Shown: positions 4,754-5,677 of the stretch, in pieces
Layout of the letters: every line of letters begins with the position of its first letter
How positions within the stretch are numbered: position 1 is the stretch's first letter
NCBI GenBank assembly: GCA_029240955.1
Contig: JARDZH010000172.1
Location: 1 to 5,677, forward strand
Direction: 5' to 3'
DNA: 5,677 bases
Origin: Pseudomonas sp.
GTDB taxonomy: Bacteria > Pseudomonadota > Gammaproteobacteria > Pseudomonadales > Pseudomonadaceae
Program-made: the position numbers and the translations under genes
Notes under the pieces: generated by a model
Database searches by the model: none
What the model was told of the DNA's origin: nothing
Seen by the model: the letters and a program-made list of their open reading frames with translations, nothing else

Positions 4754-5677
4754 TTGGAAGAGCTTAATCGACTGGCGACCGGTATTCCGGGATTGGACGA
4801 CCTTTTGAAAGGAGGCTTGGTCGCCGGTGCGGCCTATATCGTCCAAGGTCGACCGGGCTCGGGCAAGACGATCTTTGCCAACCATCTGGCGTTTAACCAT
4901 GTTCGTCATGGCGGACGTGCTCTGGTGGCGACGCTGCTTGCCGAGTCCCATGAGCGGCTCTTCAAGTACCTGTCCACGATGAGCTTTTATGACCCGCAGA
5001 GAATCGGGTCTGAAATCCAGTTCGTCAGCGCTTTCGACACCCTCGAAAACGAAGGACTGGATGAAGTGGTCAAGCTGCTTCGCCGCGAAATCATGCGCCA
5101 GAAGGCGTCAGTCCTGATCGTGGACGGTCTGCTTAACGCTCGCTCGCAAGCCGGCTCTACGCTCGACACCAAGAAATTCATCGCAGAATTGCAAGGCCAC
5201 GCGGCATTCGCCGGTTGTACCGTCCTGTTCCTGACCAGCTCGAAACTCGATGATGGAAGCCCCGAGCACACGATGGTCGACGGTGTTATCGAGATCGGCG
5301 AAGAACTGGTCGGAACCCGCTCGGTGCGACAGATCCATTTGCGCAAAACGCGCGGCAGCGGCGCGCTTTCCGGTCTGCACGAGTGTGTGATTGGCGATAA
5401 TGGGTTCACTGTTTATCCACGCCTGGAAGCGCTTTACAGTTGCCCGAGCGGGTGGCAGACGTCCGATGTGTCGCTTCTGCCAAGCGGATCACCTGATCTG
5501 GACAAAGCGCTGGGCGGCGGCCTGGTGCAATCCAGCGTCACGCTGGCCATGGGTCCATCGGGCGTTGGTAAAACAACGCTGGGAATAAGCTTCCTCGCGG
5601 CGTCGACGCCGGAGGCCCCTGGCCTGCATTTCGGTTTCTATGAGCCGCCTAATCGGCTCAAGATAAAAGCCGCGGTT
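4754..5677 (+). CDS. KaiC/RAD55-family double-domain ATPase, 5' part (partial)
   Basis: The first 308 residues of a RecA-fold KaiC-like ATPase; the frame runs off the window's right end. Domain 1 starts LNRLATGIPGLDDLLKGGL (4-22), with Walker A GRPGSGKT (32-39), Walker B SVLIVDG (119-125) and a segment TSSKLDDGSPEHTMVDGVIE (161-180). Domain 2 starts at about 243 (PSGSPDLDKALGGGL) with Walker A GPSGVGKT (267-274). Where cyanobacterial KaiC has the catalytic Glu-Glu pair, domain 1 reads LLAES (A63, E64) and domain 2 reads FYEPP, so each keeps one Glu. ATP binding is expected. A clock role is not implied, because kaiA and kaiB are not seen; in non-cyanobacteria such proteins are thought to act in signalling or stress. 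TTG 4754 is chosen: AAGG lies 9 nt upstream, homologues begin just before LNRL, and no ATG is available near it. TTG 4733 is an alternative. Confidence 0.9.
   Translation, partial: MEELNRLATGIPGLDDLLKGGLVAGAAYIVQGRPGSGKTIFANHLAFNHVRHGGRALVATLLAESHERLFKYLSTMSFYDPQRIGSEIQFVSAFDTLENEGLDEVVKLLRREIMRQKASVLIVDGLLNARSQAGSTLDTKKFIAELQGHAAFAGCTVLFLTSSKLDDGSPEHTMVDGVIEIGEELVGTRSVRQIHLRKTRGSGALSGLHECVIGDNGFTVYPRLEALYSCPSGWQTSDVSLLPSGSPDLDKALGGGLVQSSVTLAMGPSGVGKTTLGISFLAASTPEAPGLHFGFYEPPNRLKIKAAV

Noticed and set aside
4987..5409. 140-residue - strand frame inside the KaiC-like gene
   Set aside because: Ser/Arg/Pro-rich antisense shadow of the ATPase domain.
4754..5677. Circadian clock operon
   Set aside because: Only a kaiC-like gene is present. 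No kaiA or kaiB is visible, and many non-cyanobacterial KaiC homologues have no clock role.

Overview
The window looks like a chromosomal segment of a Pseudomonas-type gammaproteobacterium. The GC level is moderate to high. A DUF1652 protein is present, a family seen almost only in Pseudomonas. The YcaC-type hydrolase, the short low-affinity iron permease homologue and the double-domain KaiC-like ATPase also resemble proteins of that genus. The species cannot be fixed from this sequence. I see no insertion sequence, CRISPR array, tRNA or rRNA.

Left part (1-1566): the 3' end of a ycaC-like isochorismatase-fold hydrolase is closed by a clean intrinsic terminator. A 32-codon membrane peptide with a good ribosome binding site follows on the + strand. 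A DUF1652 gene on the - strand converges on it, and a perfect 8-bp inverted repeat lies between the two. Divergent from the DUF1652 gene is a two-helix protein of the low-affinity iron permease family.

Centre (1584-4466, all - strand): three tightly packed genes probably form one operon. In transcription order they are a periplasmic family-3 solute-binding protein (SBP-A), a membrane diguanylate cyclase with a periplasmic sensor segment and a HAMP-like linker, and a second, diverged solute-binding protein (SBP-B). SBP-A and the cyclase overlap by up to 38 nt, and the cyclase and SBP-B are 17 nt apart. No ABC permease or ATPase gene accompanies them. The likeliest reading is a sensory unit in which one or both binding proteins report a periplasmic ligand to the cyclase and so change cytoplasmic c-di-GMP. 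The NspS-MbaA pair of Vibrio cholerae is a precedent for the principle. The ligand and any direct contact are inferred, not shown.

Right part (4467-5677): a 287-nt divergent intergenic region separates this operon from a + strand KaiC/RAD55-family ATPase with two P-loop domains. That gene probably starts at TTG and runs off the window in its second domain.

The most interesting items are the SBP-cyclase-SBP operon, the unusual RxxE form of the cyclase's inhibitory site, the small membrane peptide and the KaiC-like protein.
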